Positions 1-7,088 of a stretch of DNA of 8,415 nt are shown here, piece by piece. The position numbers and the translations under genes are program-made. A model generated the notes under the pieces. That model was not told the origin of the DNA. It did not search any database and worked only from the letters and a program-made list of their open reading frames with translations. The DNA is taken from assembly GCA_028284845.1 (NCBI GenBank), contig JANQQY010000243.1, forward strand, positions 1 to 8,415. The letters run 5' to 3'. This DNA is from Spirochaetales bacterium (GTDB lineage: Bacteria; Spirochaetota; Spirochaetia; DSM-27196; SLST01). Numbering within the stretch: the stretch's first letter is position 1; the number at the start of each line of letters is the position of its first letter.

Positions 1-167
1 GCATACGCAAGATCCTAAAGTCACGTCAGCCGCGTCTCTTGCCATTCGTGATGGTCGCGTTCGCCATTGCTCACTTCGTCTACGGCTACGGCTACCTTCG
101 TGGGCTGGTTAACACGTATGTTCTTCGCCGCCACGAGTGGACGCGGGTAACACGCGTCACTCGATAG
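1..167 (+). CDS. C-terminal end of a probable family 2 membrane glycosyltransferase (partial)
   Basis: The reading frame is open from the left edge (first full codon at position 3) to a TAG at 165-167, giving 54 residues. They contain a basic segment, then a hydrophobic stretch at about residues 12-29 (LPFVMVAFAIAHFVYGYGY), then LRGL and a basic tail ending HEWTRVTRVTR. A final membrane helix with an aromatic/glycine pattern of the type H-x-x-Y-G-x-G-[FY]-L-x-G-L, followed by a short basic tail with a Trp, is typical of ExoA-like GT2 glycosyltransferases that work at the inner face of the cytoplasmic membrane. The catalytic domain lies outside the window, so donor and acceptor cannot be stated. 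Its place before nucleotide-sugar genes fits polysaccharide assembly. The family call rests on this short tail only and is an inference. Confidence 0.55.
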   Translation, partial: IRKILKSRQPRLLPFVMVAFAIAHFVYGYGYLRGLVNTYVLRRHEWTRVTRVTR

Positions 168-454
168 AGACGGATCACCAATTCCTGCTGTCTCACGTCC
201 AGTCCTAACCTGGAAAGCTGAGTCACACAGTACCATCATCGACCGCTCCTTGCTACCATTCCGTTGTGGATCACCAGTATTGCAATTCAGGGGTCATCCA
301 GGCGATTGACCCACTCGGCTCGTATTCGACCAGATTGGATCTGGGCTTTCACGTATTCCACACCGCTCTGCTTACTTGCCCGGCGAATGGGACACGATTC
401 TCGGTCGACGAGAGCGTGTTCGCGTGTCTTTCTCATGATTCAAACGGCACTAAG
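168..454. other. Stretch without a convincing gene between the glycosyltransferase end and the nuclease-like gene
   Basis: I see no recognisable protein, tRNA or terminator here. The frame of the downstream nuclease-like gene is open back to a GTG at 266, so the gene could begin earlier. However, the residues encoded by 266-454 show no known domain and no Shine-Dalgarno site precedes that GTG. A 49-codon frame on the minus strand (287-436, ATG to TGA) also exists without a ribosome binding site. The segment may be the flank of an insertion; see the finding on the duplicated glycosyltransferase tail. Confidence 0.4.
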
Positions 455-832
455 GTGCGATCCCTTTCTGCCAACTGTTGCGCCCCGCGAGTTCGTCGCT
501 GGAGTTATCCCGCGCATCTTTTGCGGGTGCTGGACGGGGACACGATAGACGCGGTCGTCCACGTAGGGTTCGGGATCGCTGTTGAAGAGCGGTTTCGCCT
601 CGCATGGATTGCGGCGCCGGAGATCAATCGAGGCACAGCGGCTGAACGTGAGCATGGACGTCGGGCTTGCGAGTACTTACGTTCGCGAATCGCGGAGCAC
701 GATGGCAAGATGACTCTGATATCGGACAAGCAGGGCAAGTGGCGTCGATGGCTCGCATGGATCCTTCTCGAGCCGCGAACCCCATCACTCAACGCGGAGC
801 TGGTAAGTGCAGGCCTCGCGAGCTACGTGTGA
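455..832 (+). CDS. Staphylococcal nuclease-like (SNase/TNase) domain protein, possibly impaired
   Basis: The core of an SNase OB-fold is visible. From a GTG start at 455 (125 aa) it contains LRVLDGDTID (about residues 23-32), ERFRLAWIAAPE (45-56), DKQGKWRRWLAW (91-102) and LNAELVSAGLASYV at the end. Family members cleave DNA or RNA using Ca2+. By alignment to the S. aureus enzyme, Asp21 (DGDT), Arg35 (FRL), Glu43 (APE) and Arg87 (RRWLA) have counterparts, but the Asp40 metal-ligand position is Ala (IAAPE, codon 611-613), so activity is doubtful. The start is uncertain: GTG codons at 266, 416 and 455 are in frame and none has a clear ribosome site; 455 is chosen because it leaves a normal-length domain. 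The gene is out of place among sugar-nucleotide genes and lies between two copies of a glycosyltransferase tail, which suggests later insertion. No signal peptide is seen from 455. Confidence 0.6.
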   Translation: MRSLSANCCAPRVRRWSYPAHLLRVLDGDTIDAVVHVGFGIAVEERFRLAWIAAPEINRGTAAEREHGRRACEYLRSRIAEHDGKMTLISDKQGKWRRWLAWILLEPRTPSLNAELVSAGLASYV

Positions 833-900
833 CAAGAATCCGATATCGGACGAACCGTAGTGTGGTTGCAGGCGCGAGCGAGTGACTCAGTGGATGATGG

Positions 901-987
901 TGCCTATCTTGTCTACCGCTGAAGCTACGTCCGTGCTCTCTTCTTCAGCGTCTCTAGTGGACGCACGTAACAATCGGTTACCGCTGA
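901..987 (+). pseudogene. Decayed copy of the glycosyltransferase C-terminal tail
   Basis: Translating 901-935 gives AYLVYR*SYVRAL, which follows AHFVYGYGYLRGL of the intact tail (68-102). Translating 940-987 in a second frame gives LLQRL*WTHVTIGYR*, against VLRRHEWTRVTRVTR* encoded by 120-167. The nucleotides agree at 30 of 48 positions over 120-167 versus 940-987 and about 24 of 35 over 68-102 versus 901-935. The two blocks are offset by 833 and 820, so a 13-nt length difference (a frameshift) separates them. In-frame stops at 918-920 and 955-957 break the copy. The final TGA (985-987) aligns with the TAG at 165-167 and sits just before the gmd ribosome binding site, the spacing expected if this was once the gene directly upstream of gmd. 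The similarity is short and hand-aligned. Confidence 0.5.
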
Positions 988-988
988 C

Positions 989-994
989 AAGGAG
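989..994 (+). promoter_or_regulatory. Ribosome binding site of gmd
   Basis: AAGGAG lies 6 nt before the GTG at 1001 and decides that start. It begins one nucleotide after the stop codon of the decayed glycosyltransferase tail. Confidence 0.8.
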
Positions 995-1000
995 TCAACA

Positions 1001-2089
1001 GTGAAGACCGCCCTCATCACAGGAATCACCGGCCAGGATGGTGCCTATCTTGCCCAATACCTCCTGGACAAGGGCTACCTGGTCCACGGCATCAAACGCC
1101 GCTCTTCTCTCCTGAATACCGACCGGGTGGACCACCTCTACCACGACCCCCACGAAGAAAACGTTCGCTTCTTCATGCACTACGGTGACCTGACGGACAG
1201 CAGTAATCTCATCCGCATAATCCAGGAGACCCAACCAGACGAGATCTACAATCTTGGCGCACAGAGTCACGTGAAGGTCTCGTTCGAGACCCCGGAGTAC
1301 ACCGCGAACTCGGATGCAATGGGCACACTTCGCCTCCTCGAAGCCATCCGAATCCTTGGGATGGAAGCAAGAGTGCGCTTTTACCAAGCCTCTACAAGCG
1401 AACTCTACGGAAAGGTCCAGGAGACGCCGCAGAAGGAGACCACCCCCTTCTATCCTCGGAGTCCATACGCGGCCGCCAAGCTCTACGCCTACTGGATCAC
1501 GGTGAACTATCGTGAGAGTTACGGCATATTTGCCAGCAACGGCGTCCTCTTCAACCACGAGAGCCCCATCCGCGGCGAAACCTTTGTCACACGCAAGATT
1601 TCTCGCGCCGTCGCCCGGATCAAGCTCGGCCTCCAGGACGTCATCTATCTTGGAAACCTGGACGCCAAACGCGACTGGGGCTTCGCCGGGGACTACGTTG
1701 ATGCGATGTGGCGAATCTTGCAGCATGAGTCACCTGACGACTTCGTTGTGGCCACCGGCGAAATGCACTCGGTCCGGGAGTTTGCGGAGGCTGCATTTGC
1801 CGAGGTAGGTGTTCGGATTTCGTGGAACGGTAAGGGAACGGAGGAGGTCGGGTATGACTTGGATTCGGGAGCAGAGCGGGTGAAGATCGACCCTAGGTAT
1901 TTTCGGCCGGCCGAAGTTGAGATGCTTCTTGGCGACCCGACCAAGGCCAAAAACGTGCTCGGCTGGGCGCCCAAGGTGAAGTTTCATGATCTGGTAGGAA
2001 TGATGGTTCGTTCAGATTTGAAGGACCAGGGTCGCGAAGCCTACCTTCGGGATGGTGGTTACGAGGTCAAGCGCTATCATGAGTCGTAG
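1001..2089 (+). CDS. gmd: GDP-mannose 4,6-dehydratase
   Basis: This cytoplasmic enzyme converts GDP-D-mannose to GDP-4-keto-6-deoxy-D-mannose, the first step to GDP-L-fucose. It is a short-chain dehydrogenase of 362 aa, the usual length. The NADP-binding GITGQDG loop is at residues 8-14. The catalytic set is present at the expected spacing: Thr132 and Glu134 in STSELYG, and Tyr156 and Lys160 in SPYAAAK. NLGAQSHV (84-91), NGVLFNHESP (180-189) and the C-terminal DPRYFRPAEVE with LLGDP (about 297-313) are family hallmarks. Translation begins at GTG behind a strong AAGGAG. The gene overlaps fcl by 11 nt, so the two are probably co-translated. GDP-D-rhamnose or perosamine routes also start with Gmd, but the following fcl points to fucose. 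Confidence 0.97.
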   Translation: MKTALITGITGQDGAYLAQYLLDKGYLVHGIKRRSSLLNTDRVDHLYHDPHEENVRFFMHYGDLTDSSNLIRIIQETQPDEIYNLGAQSHVKVSFETPEYTANSDAMGTLRLLEAIRILGMEARVRFYQASTSELYGKVQETPQKETTPFYPRSPYAAAKLYAYWITVNYRESYGIFASNGVLFNHESPIRGETFVTRKISRAVARIKLGLQDVIYLGNLDAKRDWGFAGDYVDAMWRILQHESPDDFVVATGEMHSVREFAEAAFAEVGVRISWNGKGTEEVGYDLDSGAERVKIDPRYFRPAEVEMLLGDPTKAKNVLGWAPKVKFHDLVGMMVRSDLKDQGREAYLRDGGYEVKRYHES

Positions 2090-3035
2090 CGAGCGCGTGT
2101 ACGTCGCGGGGCACCGCGGCCTCGTGGGGTCGGCGGTGGTGCGACAGTTTCGATCCGCCGGGTATACAAACCTCATTACGAAACCACGAAGCGAGCTCGA
2201 CCTCTCAGACCAAGCATCGGTGCGTGCTTTCTTTGAGGACGAGCGGCCGGAGATCGTGATTCTCGCTGCCGCGAAGGTTGGTGGGATTCTTGCCAACGAT
2301 ACCTACAAGGCTGACTTCATCTTTGAGAACCTTGCGATCGCAACGAACGTCATCCATGCAGCCCACGAGTGTGCCGTTCAGAAACTCGTCAACCTCGGCA
2401 GCTCATGTATCTATCCAAAGCATGCGCCCCAGCCAATCAAGGAAGAGCACCTCCTCACCGGACCCCTTGAGCCCACGAACGAACCATACGCCATAGCCAA
2501 AATTGCCGCGCTGAAGCTCTGCCGCTACTATCACGAACAGTACGGAGACAACTTCGTATCTGCTATGCCCACTAACTTGTATGGTCCAGGCGACAACTTC
2601 GATCTCGTGACCTCACACGTACTCGCAGGACTCATTCGGAAGATCCACGAGGCTACGATAAACGGCGGTCCTGTCGAGCTCTGGGGCGACGGAACGCCGC
2701 TTCGTGAGTTCCTGCATGTGGACGACCTCGCCGCTGCTATACTTTTTATCGTGGAAGAGATTGAAGCCGGCTCCCTCAGTGCCCGTGTTCCGGATCTCTT
2801 CGTCAACGTTGGAACTGCGTCTGAGATCTCAATCCGAGACCTCGCCAAGCTCATCGGGAGAATCGAAGGCTATACGGGCGAGTTCACATGGGACTCAAGC
2901 AAACCCAACGGCACGCCACGCAAGCTCATGGACAGCAGTGTGATCCATCAACTCGGGTGGTCACATCGCGTATCTTTAGAAGTCGGGATCCGCACTACGT
3001 ACGAGTGGTTCCTCGCCAATCATGACGCTGTTTGA
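2079..3035 (+). CDS. fcl: GDP-L-fucose synthase (GDP-4-keto-6-deoxymannose 3,5-epimerase/4-reductase)
   Basis: The enzyme epimerises and reduces the Gmd product to GDP-L-fucose using NADPH. From ATG 2079 it has 318 aa, normal for the family. It shows the nucleotide-binding GHRGLVGSA (11-19), the active-site GSSCIYPK (107-114; Ser108 and Cys110), EPYAIAK (135-141; Tyr137 and Lys141) and SHV (His180), matching Ser107, Cys109, Tyr136, Lys140 and His179 of the E. coli enzyme. MPTNLYGPGDNF and REFLHVDDLA are also characteristic. The frame is open from an ATG at 2052, but ATG 2079 is preferred: it puts the start at the usual distance from the Rossmann loop and has GAGGT 11 nt upstream. It overlaps gmd by 11 nt and fkp by 14 nt. 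Also called wcaG. Confidence 0.95.
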   Translation: MSRSERVYVAGHRGLVGSAVVRQFRSAGYTNLITKPRSELDLSDQASVRAFFEDERPEIVILAAAKVGGILANDTYKADFIFENLAIATNVIHAAHECAVQKLVNLGSSCIYPKHAPQPIKEEHLLTGPLEPTNEPYAIAKIAALKLCRYYHEQYGDNFVSAMPTNLYGPGDNFDLVTSHVLAGLIRKIHEATINGGPVELWGDGTPLREFLHVDDLAAAILFIVEEIEAGSLSARVPDLFVNVGTASEISIRDLAKLIGRIEGYTGEFTWDSSKPNGTPRKLMDSSVIHQLGWSHRVSLEVGIRTTYEWFLANHDAV

Positions 3036-5832
3036 TCACTGCGTTGTATCGGCGAGTAGCGAAACGCAGGCGACTGCGTTTCGTGCCTTACTGGATCGAA
3101 GGATCCGGCACGGCCTCTACCCTCGAGAGATCGAGTTCCACGTCTATGCCGATCCCCCGGGCCGTGTGGGATCCGGAGGCGGGACGCTTTGGGCACTTCA
3201 TCGACTCTACGACGATCTTGGTATAGACCCGCTCACGGATCTCCATTCGATCGATGCGCCGTCCGTCCTGATTCTTCATGCCGCAGGTGAATCCCGCCGT
3301 CTCCCGGTCTACGCGCCCGAGGGGAAGCTCTTTGCTCCACTTCCGATTCCCTCCAGTTCAGTCCTCCCTCCTGTTGTTCTCGATCTTCAGCTTTCGCTCT
3401 ATCTCAAGTTCCCCTGGCGGCCGGGCCTTGTCGTCGTTGGGTCTGGGGATGTGATCATCGACTTTGACACCGAGGCAATGGCGCCACTGACAGCTCCCAT
3501 TACCGGGTTTGCGACATCCGCCTCGTTCGACCAAGGCTCGCGGCATGGCGTCTTTGCCTTTGACAGTGATCGTAGGAACCTCACCGACTACCTTCAGAAG
3601 CAGCCGGTCGATGTACTCACCGAACGAGCGCGGCTCGAAGGTACCGAACACTGCGCACTTGATATTGGAATCGTTGCGATGACCGCCGAGTATCAGAGTG
3701 CGTTCTTTGAGCTATCGTCGAGCGCTCACCTGGCGAGCTCGCTTCTTGAGCGGATCGAGTCCGGACATGCGAGTTTTGGTCTCTACCTTGAGCAGCTGAC
3801 GGCCTCTCTCTCGGGCGTCGATGAGTCCGAATACCTCACGCGACTTGAGGGTCAAACGAATCTCACGCTGGACGAACAGCGATTCTTCTATCAGAAACTG
3901 CATCCATACGCTCTCGGCGGACAGCTTACGCGGGAGTGCACATTCCTCCACTTTGGCTCGATTCGCGAGTTTCCGGCCGCGGCCTCGTCCCTCCGGAAGA
4001 GTTCGATTCGGCCCTTCTACTCATTGTTTGATTCGGACGAGATTGACCAACCCCTGTCGTCCAGAACTTCTATTTTGGAAGGTGCCAGCGAACCTGTACC
4101 CTTTGATCTCGCCGATGGATTTTGTATCGACGTTCGTAGGATCGAAGGACGACAATACGTTGCTGTCTATCATGCCGATGATTCGTTTCGTGAGTGTCCC
4201 GCCGAGCATGTGCGATTCTGCGGTGTTCCGCTCGCCGAATGGTTGGAGAACCGTGGACTTCCGAAGGGAACGATTCCGAACTCCGAGGAGATCGACATCC
4301 TCGCATTACCCCTCTTCGCGGAGTCCGATGACATCGAATTTGCCCTGGGCTACTTTGACCTCCCCGCAGACCTTGACCGATGGCGCACGACCTACCTCGC
4401 GCAGCATCGCGTCTCACTGAACTGGCTGAACGAACGTACAGATCCGGTGAAGCGTGATCTATCACGCACAATGTATCGCGCAGGACTGCTGGCACAATCG
4501 ATCGGCTCGTCCCGCGGATGGCAATCGGTTTCTCACGCGGACCTTCGTGCCGCTTTGGGCGAAGGACTCACTGCAAACTCTCTGGAAGCTCAGATCGCTC
4601 GCACGAGTGACGATCTCCTTCGACGCTACCGCTCGACCTCCTTCGGCTCTGCTTCACGGGTAGAGGTCCGTCAGGATACTCCGCGGATCCTCACTTTTGT
4701 TAACCCGGGCCGTTGGCAGGCCCACTCCCGAGGGATCAAGCGAGATCAGATCGTTTGGGCACGCTCTCCCGTTAGGTTTGATTTGGGTGGAGGATGGTCA
4801 GATACTCCGCCCTACACAAACCTCTTTGGTGGTGCGGTTACCAATGTCGCAGCGAATCTAAATGGCCAACCACCCATCCAGGTGTTCGTTCGTCCGTTTC
4901 CGGAGAACCGGATCGTGTTCCACTCAATCGACCTTGGCGTCCGCGAGGTCGTTGATCATGGAGAGAGCCTCGCCAACTACGCGGACCCCAGATCCGGGTT
5001 CGCTCTGCCGAGAGCCGCTTGCGTTCTCCTCGGGCTTGGTAGTCCGGATCTCGGAGCAACGTTATCCAGATTCGGCGGTGGATTCGAGCTATCTCTTCTC
5101 GCTGCAGTCCCCAAAGGTTCCGGACTCGGGACATCGTCGATTCTGGGAGGTGTGATCCTCGCTGCTCTCCTTCGATATTTCGGGATCGCCTATTCAATGG
5201 ACGATCTATTCCTCGGAGTTCTTGAGCTCGAGCAGATGCTTACCACGGGCGGAGGCTGGCAGGACCAGATTGGAGGTCTCGCCGGGGGAGTGAAGTACGT
5301 TGAGTCTCGCCCAGGGACGCATCCGCATCCGCTTGTGCATCAGCTCGACCCTGTTCTCTTTGAGAATCCAGAGTACGCGGACAGGATCACACTCTTTTAC
5401 ACGGGCGTCACAAGACTCGCCAGGAACATTCTGCAGCAAGTTGTCGACAGGGTGAATCTTCGCGAGCCAGCATATCTCTTCACGCATCGCGTCCTCGTTT
5501 CATTCGCGCGTCAGGCACGTCGGGCGATTGAGCTCCGCGACTTTGGTGCGCTTTGCCGTGTTGTTCGTGGATCCTGGAAGGGAAACAATCTCATACACGA
5601 GAGCACATCGAATGAAGAGATTGAAGCTATGCTCTCTGAAACGAGCCGTCACTGGTCTGCCGTCAAACTACTCGGCGCTGGCGGCGGAGGGTACGCCATG
5701 TTCCTAAGCGAATCAGTAGACGCCGCCGACCGCCTGCGCGATGTACTAACAACTCGGTCGTCTGTATCGGATGCGGCTCGCTTGGTGGATTTCGCGCTCA
5801 GTCGTACTGGTCTTGAGGTAAGCGTTTCATAA
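3022..5832 (+). CDS. fkp: Bifunctional L-fucokinase / L-fucose-1-phosphate guanylyltransferase
   Basis: This two-domain salvage enzyme phosphorylates free L-fucose at C1 and then transfers GMP from GTP, giving GDP-L-fucose. At 936 aa it is close to Bacteroides Fkp (about 950). The N-terminal guanylyltransferase part has RVGSGGGT (48-55), HAAGESRRLP (86-95), Lys102 in PEGKLFAP and ALDIGIV (212-218). A less conserved middle of some 300 residues follows. The C-terminal GHMP kinase has ARSPVRFDLGGGWSDTPP (580-597), the ATP loop PKGSGLGTSS (697-706), TTGGGWQDQ (741-749, Asp748 a likely catalytic acid) and GAGGGGY (885-891). The start overlaps fcl by 14 nt and has no clear ribosome site, so translation probably depends on fcl. 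The nucleotidyltransferase motif reads HAAG rather than the HAGG I would expect. Free fucose would come from uptake or glycan breakdown. Members acting on other sugars exist, but the gmd-fcl context favours fucose. Confidence 0.93.
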   Translation: MTLFDHCVVSASSETQATAFRALLDRRIRHGLYPREIEFHVYADPPGRVGSGGGTLWALHRLYDDLGIDPLTDLHSIDAPSVLILHAAGESRRLPVYAPEGKLFAPLPIPSSSVLPPVVLDLQLSLYLKFPWRPGLVVVGSGDVIIDFDTEAMAPLTAPITGFATSASFDQGSRHGVFAFDSDRRNLTDYLQKQPVDVLTERARLEGTEHCALDIGIVAMTAEYQSAFFELSSSAHLASSLLERIESGHASFGLYLEQLTASLSGVDESEYLTRLEGQTNLTLDEQRFFYQKLHPYALGGQLTRECTFLHFGSIREFPAAASSLRKSSIRPFYSLFDSDEIDQPLSSRTSILEGASEPVPFDLADGFCIDVRRIEGRQYVAVYHADDSFRECPAEHVRFCGVPLAEWLENRGLPKGTIPNSEEIDILALPLFAESDDIEFALGYFDLPADLDRWRTTYLAQHRVSLNWLNERTDPVKRDLSRTMYRAGLLAQSIGSSRGWQSVSHADLRAALGEGLTANSLEAQIARTSDDLLRRYRSTSFGSASRVEVRQDTPRILTFVNPGRWQAHSRGIKRDQIVWARSPVRFDLGGGWSDTPPYTNLFGGAVTNVAANLNGQPPIQVFVRPFPENRIVFHSIDLGVREVVDHGESLANYADPRSGFALPRAACVLLGLGSPDLGATLSRFGGGFELSLLAAVPKGSGLGTSSILGGVILAALLRYFGIAYSMDDLFLGVLELEQMLTTGGGWQDQIGGLAGGVKYVESRPGTHPHPLVHQLDPVLFENPEYADRITLFYTGVTRLARNILQQVVDRVNLREPAYLFTHRVLVSFARQARRAIELRDFGALCRVVRGSWKGNNLIHESTSNEEIEAMLSETSRHWSAVKLLGAGGGGYAMFLSESVDAADRLRDVLTTRSSVSDAARLVDFALSRTGLEVSVS

Positions 5833-5840
5833 GCTCCTCG

Positions 5841-5862
5841 CACCTGCTGTAGGCCGCAGGTG
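5841..5862 (+). other. Hairpin between fkp and the glucuronokinase gene
   Basis: CACCTGC (5841-5847) and GCAGGTG (5856-5862) form a perfect 7-bp stem with an 8-nt loop, 8 nt after the fkp stop. No T-run follows, so it is not a standard intrinsic terminator. It may act as a weak terminator, an mRNA 3'-end stabiliser or a protein site. Confidence 0.45.
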
Positions 5863-5929
5863 GGCCATCTATACACCTTCGAGGCTTGATCACCCCAGTT
5901 CACGGACCGGCTTCCTCTCAGAACGACCC

Positions 5930-5933
5930 GAGG
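5930..5933 (+). promoter_or_regulatory. Ribosome binding site deciding the glucuronokinase start
   Basis: GAGG lies 6 nt before ATG 5940. The same frame is open upstream from a TTG at 5886, but that start has no comparable site and would add 18 residues with no family resemblance. Confidence 0.6.
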
Positions 5934-5939
5934 CATTCC

Positions 5940-6950
5940 ATGATCATCAAATCCCATTCCTACCCTCGCGCCGCACTCATCGGTAACCCGTCGGATGGCT
6001 ACTTCGGCAAGACTATCGCGTTTACCTTCTCGAACTATCAGGCAGACGTAACTGTCTTCGATACTCCGACGCTGGAGATCCTTCCTGCGATTCGTGATCA
6101 CTCCCGTTTTAGTAGCCTCGCAGAACTCGCTTCAGATGTCCGGCAGTACGGCTACTACGGCGGAATTCGCCTTATCAAAGCGGCGCTGAAGCGACTTCAC
6201 GATTACGGAATACGTGCCGGCTGGTCACTTCACGGTCGAAACTTCTCCGTTCGTTACCACAGCTCGATTCCGGCTCATCTTGGACTTGCGGGTTCAAGCG
6301 CAATCGTCACAGCCTGCCTGCGTTCTCTTTGTAATTTCTACGGCGTCACCATCCCCAATCACGATCTAGCCAATCTTGCCCTGTCGGTGGAGACCAAGGA
6401 GCTCGGGATTGGAGCTGGACTTCAGGACCGGGTCGCCCAAGCGTACGACCGGCTCGTGCATATGGATTTTGGCCGAGGCCACATGGAGAGCACCGGCTAC
6501 GGAGTCTACACCGAACTCGATGCGGAACAGCTTCCGAACCTCTACATCGCATTCAACACCACTCTGTCCGAAGGCACGGAGGTCGTACACAACGATCTGC
6601 GGTATCGCTGGGAGAACGCGGACGAGCAGGTTCATCGTGCGATGGATCGCTTTGCTGAACTCACTGACCGATTCCGTCTCGCCCTGGAGAACGGCCGCAC
6701 TCAGGAGATGAACGAGATCATTAATGCCAACTTCGATCTTCGTCGGTCGATCATGGATCTCAATCCACAGCATGTCGATATGGTCGAAGCCTCCCGTGCA
6801 GTCGGAGCCAGCGCGAAGTACACCGGCAGTGGCGGAGCGATTATCGGTATCTATGAAGATGAGGCCATGCTCTCCGACCTTGATCGCGTGCTCGGCGAAC
6901 GGGGCATGAAAGTTATTGTTCCTGTCGTTTGCGGGGCATCCGTATCTTGA
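5940..6950 (+). CDS. Glucuronokinase-like GHMP kinase (D-glucuronate 1-kinase)
   Basis: The predicted reaction is ATP-dependent phosphorylation of D-glucuronate to glucuronate-1-phosphate in the cytoplasm. The 336-aa protein has the GHMP layout: N-terminal ALIGNPSDGYFGKTIAF (12-28), GYYGGIRLI (71-79), the ATP loop IPAHLGLAGSSA (110-121), ELGIGAGLQDRVAQ (154-167, with Asp163 a plausible catalytic base) and C-terminal TGSGGAIIG (295-303). From memory of the family, GNPSD-x-Y-x-GKT, GYYGG, GLAGSSAIV and LGI-x-AGLQDRVAQ are the signature of plant glucuronokinase rather than of galactokinase, NahK or HddA. It is a single-domain kinase with no nucleotidyltransferase part, unlike the preceding fkp. 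The following galU and UDP-glucose dehydrogenase genes lead to UDP-glucuronate, which supports the substrate. Substrate specificity is inferred and should be tested. Confidence 0.8.
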   Translation: MIIKSHSYPRAALIGNPSDGYFGKTIAFTFSNYQADVTVFDTPTLEILPAIRDHSRFSSLAELASDVRQYGYYGGIRLIKAALKRLHDYGIRAGWSLHGRNFSVRYHSSIPAHLGLAGSSAIVTACLRSLCNFYGVTIPNHDLANLALSVETKELGIGAGLQDRVAQAYDRLVHMDFGRGHMESTGYGVYTELDAEQLPNLYIAFNTTLSEGTEVVHNDLRYRWENADEQVHRAMDRFAELTDRFRLALENGRTQEMNEIINANFDLRRSIMDLNPQHVDMVEASRAVGASAKYTGSGGAIIGIYEDEAMLSDLDRVLGERGMKVIVPVVCGASVS

Positions 6951-7088
6951 TGACGACTCTGTACACTCGATCACCGAGCGCCACAATCTCCTTCTGTCGT
7001 CCAACTCTTGACCCGGGTCCACCGCACGTAAACACTTCGAAGACCGACTGACCGCACGCGCATCACAAGAAAAGAGGCGAGAAGTATC

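Noticed and set aside
80..95. Short tandem CTACGG repeat
   Set aside because: Explained by the YGYGY codons of the glycosyltransferase membrane segment.
21..239. 72-codon open frame on the minus strand
   Set aside because: It has no recognisable domain and is antisense to the better-supported glycosyltransferase tail at 1-167.
287..436. 49-codon ATG-to-TGA frame on the minus strand
   Set aside because: It has no ribosome binding site and no family I can name; too short to support as a gene on sequence alone.
839..850. Perfect 12-nt palindrome TCCGATATCGGA just after the nuclease stop
   Set aside because: About two perfect 12-nt palindromes are expected by chance in a window this size, and no partner site or promoter is nearby.
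995..1726. Long (243-codon) open frame antisense to gmd
   Set aside because: It mirrors the codon bias of gmd, whose identity is certain, and shows no domain of its own.
5940..6950. Possible D-glycero-D-manno-heptose 7-phosphate kinase (HddA) or N-acetylhexosamine kinase
   Set aside because: The N-terminal GNPSDGYFGKT, GYYGG and GLQDRVAQ motifs fit glucuronokinase better, no heptose genes are present, and the neighbours lead to UDP-glucuronate.
7035..7042. CTTCGAAG palindrome in the gap before galU
   Set aside because: At 8 nt it is common by chance, with no matching second site or promoter boxes.
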